Below are positions 5,609-7,384 of a stretch of 7,384 bases of DNA, piece after piece; the stretch's first letter is position 1; each line of letters begins with the position of its first letter. The notes below the pieces were generated by a model. It saw nothing but the letters and a program-made list of their open reading frames with translations. It made no database searches and was not told the DNA's origin. The stretch is from Verrucomicrobiota bacterium (lineage in GTDB: Bacteria; Verrucomicrobiota; Verrucomicrobiia; Limisphaerales; UBA9464). The stretch lies in NCBI GenBank assembly GCA_947454295.1, contig CANGMO010000106.1, positions 1 through 7,384 of the forward strand. Direction: 5' to 3'. A program made the position numbers and the translations under genes.

Positions 5609-6739
5609 ATGACCGCCCCGGCAATTCCGGTACTCACCACCGATCCGATCAACGCCCAGATTCTCGCGGTCAGCGAGGATCAGATTCAGGGCTTTCTCCG
5701 CCATCCGCTGGATGAAATCAGCCGCTTGTCGGGGGTCCCGCTCGACACGGTGATCGAGCGTCTGCGCGCGCTGCTGGCCGCGGGCACGATCCGCCGCATC
5801 CGCCAGACCCTGCTGGCCACCAATCTCGCCGACGGGGCGCTCTGCGCCTGGGAAATTCCGCTGGAGCGCACGGATGCGGCCTTCGAGTACATGTTCAACC
5901 AGGATCCGTTCAGCGGCCACGTGGTGGTGCGCTCGACCGATACGGCCACGCATGGTTCGACCTACCGCCTTTGGACCACGCTCAAGGTGCCGCAGGGTTT
6001 TTCGCTGGAAAAGCACGCCGAGGTGCTCCGCAAGAAAGTGAATGCGGAACGCTTCCGCCTGATGCCGGCGAAGAAGCTGTTTGCGCTGGGCGTGGGTCAC
6101 GTGCGTCGTCGCGGCATGGAGCCGGGCAGCCGCGCTGATGAGCTTGCCGAGGCGGTCGACGTGAACGTGGTGCATCTCAGCGACCTCGAGTGGCGCGTGC
6201 TCACCGCCTTGAAGCGCGAGTTCAAACCCGAGGAACTGGTCCAGGACCTGTGGGCCGCCCGGGCCGTCGAGGCCGGGGTGTCCCTGGAGGAATTCTGCCG
6301 CATTGCCGAGGACTTGAACGGACGCATGGTGATCGGGCGCTTCAGCACCTTTCTCGAGCACGTGAAGACGCTGAACACGGGGGAGAAGGTCACCAAGTTC
6401 AACGCGCTCTTCCACTGGGCGGTCCCGCCCGGACGTGAAATGGAGGCCGGCCGCGAGGTGGGGCGTCACCACATCATGACCCACGCCTACTGGCGCGAGG
6501 GTGGTCCCGAGTTCAAGAACGTGAACGTGATGGGTGTGGCCCACGGGACCGACCGTGACGTAGTCCTGGCGCACAAGGCGGCCATCGACCGGCATCTGGA
6601 GGAGGCGGGCATCCACATCAGCTACACCAACGTGTTCTGGGGCGGCCGCAGCGAGATCAAGCCCAGCGAAATCAGCCCGTTCGCCTATCGCGACTGGTGC
6701 CGGTCCATGGGCATTGATCCCGAAACGATGCGGGCCTGA
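5609..6739 (+). CDS. Two-repeat Lrp/AsnC-fold protein, fused AhbA-AhbB-like
   Basis: This 376-residue soluble protein consists of two similar halves, each with a winged-helix-like part and an Lrp/AsnC-type alpha/beta part. Half one has a helix-turn-helix-like segment (LDEISRLSGVPLDTVIERL, 34-52), then IRRIRQTLLATNLADGALCAWEIP (61-84) and YRLWTTLKV (119-127). Half two has a second helical segment (192-236), GRMVIGRFSTFLEH (238-251), ALFHWAVP (266-273), HHIMTHAYWR (287-296) and NVNVMGVAHG (304-313). This order of strands, with an R-x-x-x-x-hydrophobic start, a W-x-V/IP turn and a final MxxxHG-like strand, resembles siroheme decarboxylase subunits AhbA/AhbB and the NirD/L/G/H proteins. Those are separate subunits or fusions in tetrapyrrole (heme, heme d1) synthesis. 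No heme gene is nearby, so a regulator or another decarboxylase is possible. In-frame starts at 5504 or further upstream add low-complexity sequence; ATG 5609 is preferred. Confidence 0.75.
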   Translation: MTAPAIPVLTTDPINAQILAVSEDQIQGFLRHPLDEISRLSGVPLDTVIERLRALLAAGTIRRIRQTLLATNLADGALCAWEIPLERTDAAFEYMFNQDPFSGHVVVRSTDTATHGSTYRLWTTLKVPQGFSLEKHAEVLRKKVNAERFRLMPAKKLFALGVGHVRRRGMEPGSRADELAEAVDVNVVHLSDLEWRVLTALKREFKPEELVQDLWAARAVEAGVSLEEFCRIAEDLNGRMVIGRFSTFLEHVKTLNTGEKVTKFNALFHWAVPPGREMEAGREVGRHHIMTHAYWREGGPEFKNVNVMGVAHGTDRDVVLAHKAAIDRHLEEAGIHISYTNVFWGGRSEIKPSEISPFAYRDWCRSMGIDPETMRA

Positions 6740-6795
6740 CGGCCGACAGGGGGATGGATTTGGCCGGAATTCGGCTGTATTTCCGCTCTGGCTCA

Positions 6796-6824
6796 TTGCG
6801 ACGACCCAGGGGCTTTCGTAGCTT
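6796..6824 (+). promoter_or_regulatory. Promoter of the MlaE-like permease gene
   Basis: TTGCGA (6796-6801), a 17-base spacer and TAGCTT (6819-6824) are followed after six bases by the GTG at 6831. An in-frame TAG overlapping the -10 (6819-6821) rules out an upstream start. With no Shine-Dalgarno sequence, this is the clearest leaderless arrangement in the window. Confidence 0.55.
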
Positions 6825-6830
6825 GGCGGC

Positions 6831-7384
6831 GTGGATCCTGTTCGCGCCCCCATTCCCGTATCGGCCCCAACGGCCTTGGTTGCGCTGTGTGAGTGGTGCG
6901 CCGGAGCGATCGAGGAAGTGTTCCAGGTCGTTCCACGGCTGCTCGCTTTCACCCTGATTACCGGCGGCACCCTGATCACAAAAGCGGGTCAGGCACGGGG
7001 CGTGATTTACCCACTCCTCACGCAGCAGTTGTTTCGTACCGGAGCGCGTCTGGTCCCCCTGGTTTGCCTGCTCGGGCTCATGCTCGGGGTTGTCGTTGTG
7101 GGGCAATCGATCGCCCTCTTGCAGAAATTCGGTGCGGCGAAGCTTACCGGAATTCTTCTGGTGACGGTGGTAATCCGGGAACTCTCTCCGCTCATCGCGG
7201 CGCTGACCGTCCTGGCGCGTGTGGGAACCGCTTCGGTGGTGGAACTCGGAACGGCGCGGTCTCAAGGCGAAGTGGAAGCGCTGGAGTCGCTTGGTGTGGA
7301 TCCGATCCACTATCTCGTGGTGCCCCGGGTGATTGCCTACACGGTGTCGGTCATGGCGTTGTCGGTGTACCTGGTGCTCACAAC
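6831..7384 (+). CDS. mlaE: MlaE/YrbE-type ABC transporter permease (partial, 3' end missing)
   Basis: The open frame runs off the window after 184 codons. It encodes the permease of an MlaFEDB-type transporter, which moves phospholipids between the inner and outer membranes. Recognisable family blocks, counted from GTG 6831, are the amphipathic segment and first helix (ITGGTLITKAGQARG, then LVPLVCLLGLMLGVVVVGQS), the IRELSPLIAALTVLARVGTA block, ELGTARSQGEVEALESLGVDP and the YLVVPRVIAY segment, all close to the MlaE consensus. The ELGT and EALESLGVDP motifs form the coupling region that contacts the ATPase. The GTG is the first possible start after an in-frame TAG and lies six bases after a good -10. 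The partner ATPase (MlaF) and substrate-binding MCE protein (MlaD) are expected to the right, beyond the window. Whether the cargo is phospholipid or another lipid cannot be told from this part. Confidence 0.92.
   Translation, partial: MDPVRAPIPVSAPTALVALCEWCAGAIEEVFQVVPRLLAFTLITGGTLITKAGQARGVIYPLLTQQLFRTGARLVPLVCLLGLMLGVVVVGQSIALLQKFGAAKLTGILLVTVVIRELSPLIAALTVLARVGTASVVELGTARSQGEVEALESLGVDPIHYLVVPRVIAYTVSVMALSVYLVLT

Noticed and set aside
6754..6957. 67-codon plus-strand open frame near the right end
   Set aside because: It overlaps the promoter and start of the MlaE-like gene in another frame and has no recognisable content.
5495..6979. 494-codon minus-strand open frame opposite the AhbA/B-like gene
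   Set aside because: It is a histidine- and alanine-rich shadow with no family resemblance. It crosses the end of one real gene and the start of another.

Overview
This is a 7.4 kb, GC-rich bacterial chromosomal window with ordinary housekeeping and accessory genes. There are no rRNA or tRNA genes, insertion sequences, CRISPR arrays or phage genes that I can see. The host is probably a high-GC Gram-negative bacterium: an MlaE-type lipid-transport permease implies an outer membrane. Scarce Shine-Dalgarno sequences, an EboB-like TatD protein and a fused AhbA/AhbB-like protein would fit Verrucomicrobiota or a PVC-group relative. That placement is inference from gene style, not a demonstrated assignment.

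Layout, left to right. thiD (37-843, +) encodes the HMP/HMP-P kinase of thiamine synthesis. It converges on a copper-type P1B ATPase gene (871-3174, -) whose reading frame is complete except for one in-frame TGA inside the essential GDGxND hinge motif. The ATPase gene diverges, across a 75-base two-way promoter region, from a small DUF3592-type membrane protein gene (3250-3723, +). Next come an 88-residue protein gene of unknown function (3785-4051, +) and a probable DUF5990 gene (4066-4563, +), spaced 14 bases apart as an operon. A tract of five degenerate heptamers (4564-4598) then leads into an EboB-like TatD-family metal hydrolase gene (4607-5413, +). After a 195-base spacer with hairpins lies a two-repeat Lrp/AsnC (AhbA-AhbB-like) protein gene (5609-6739, +). 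The window ends inside an MlaE/YrbE ABC permease gene (6831 to the right edge, +).

The genes do not form one pathway. Thiamine synthesis, metal export, a possible tetrapyrrole-related protein and lipid transport look like independent transcription units, and most have their own promoter. The most coherent signal across genes is regulatory. For six of the eight genes a plausible -10 hexamer ends only 6-7 bases before the start codon, four of them with a clear TTGNNN -35 at 16-17 bases. This suggests that leaderless transcription is the local norm, and it fixes several start codons (3250, 3785, 4607, 6831).

I found no clear new multi-gene system. The items most worth a second look are the ATPase stop codon, the fused AhbA/B-like protein, the leaderless promoter pattern and the heptamer tract that forms part of a promoter.
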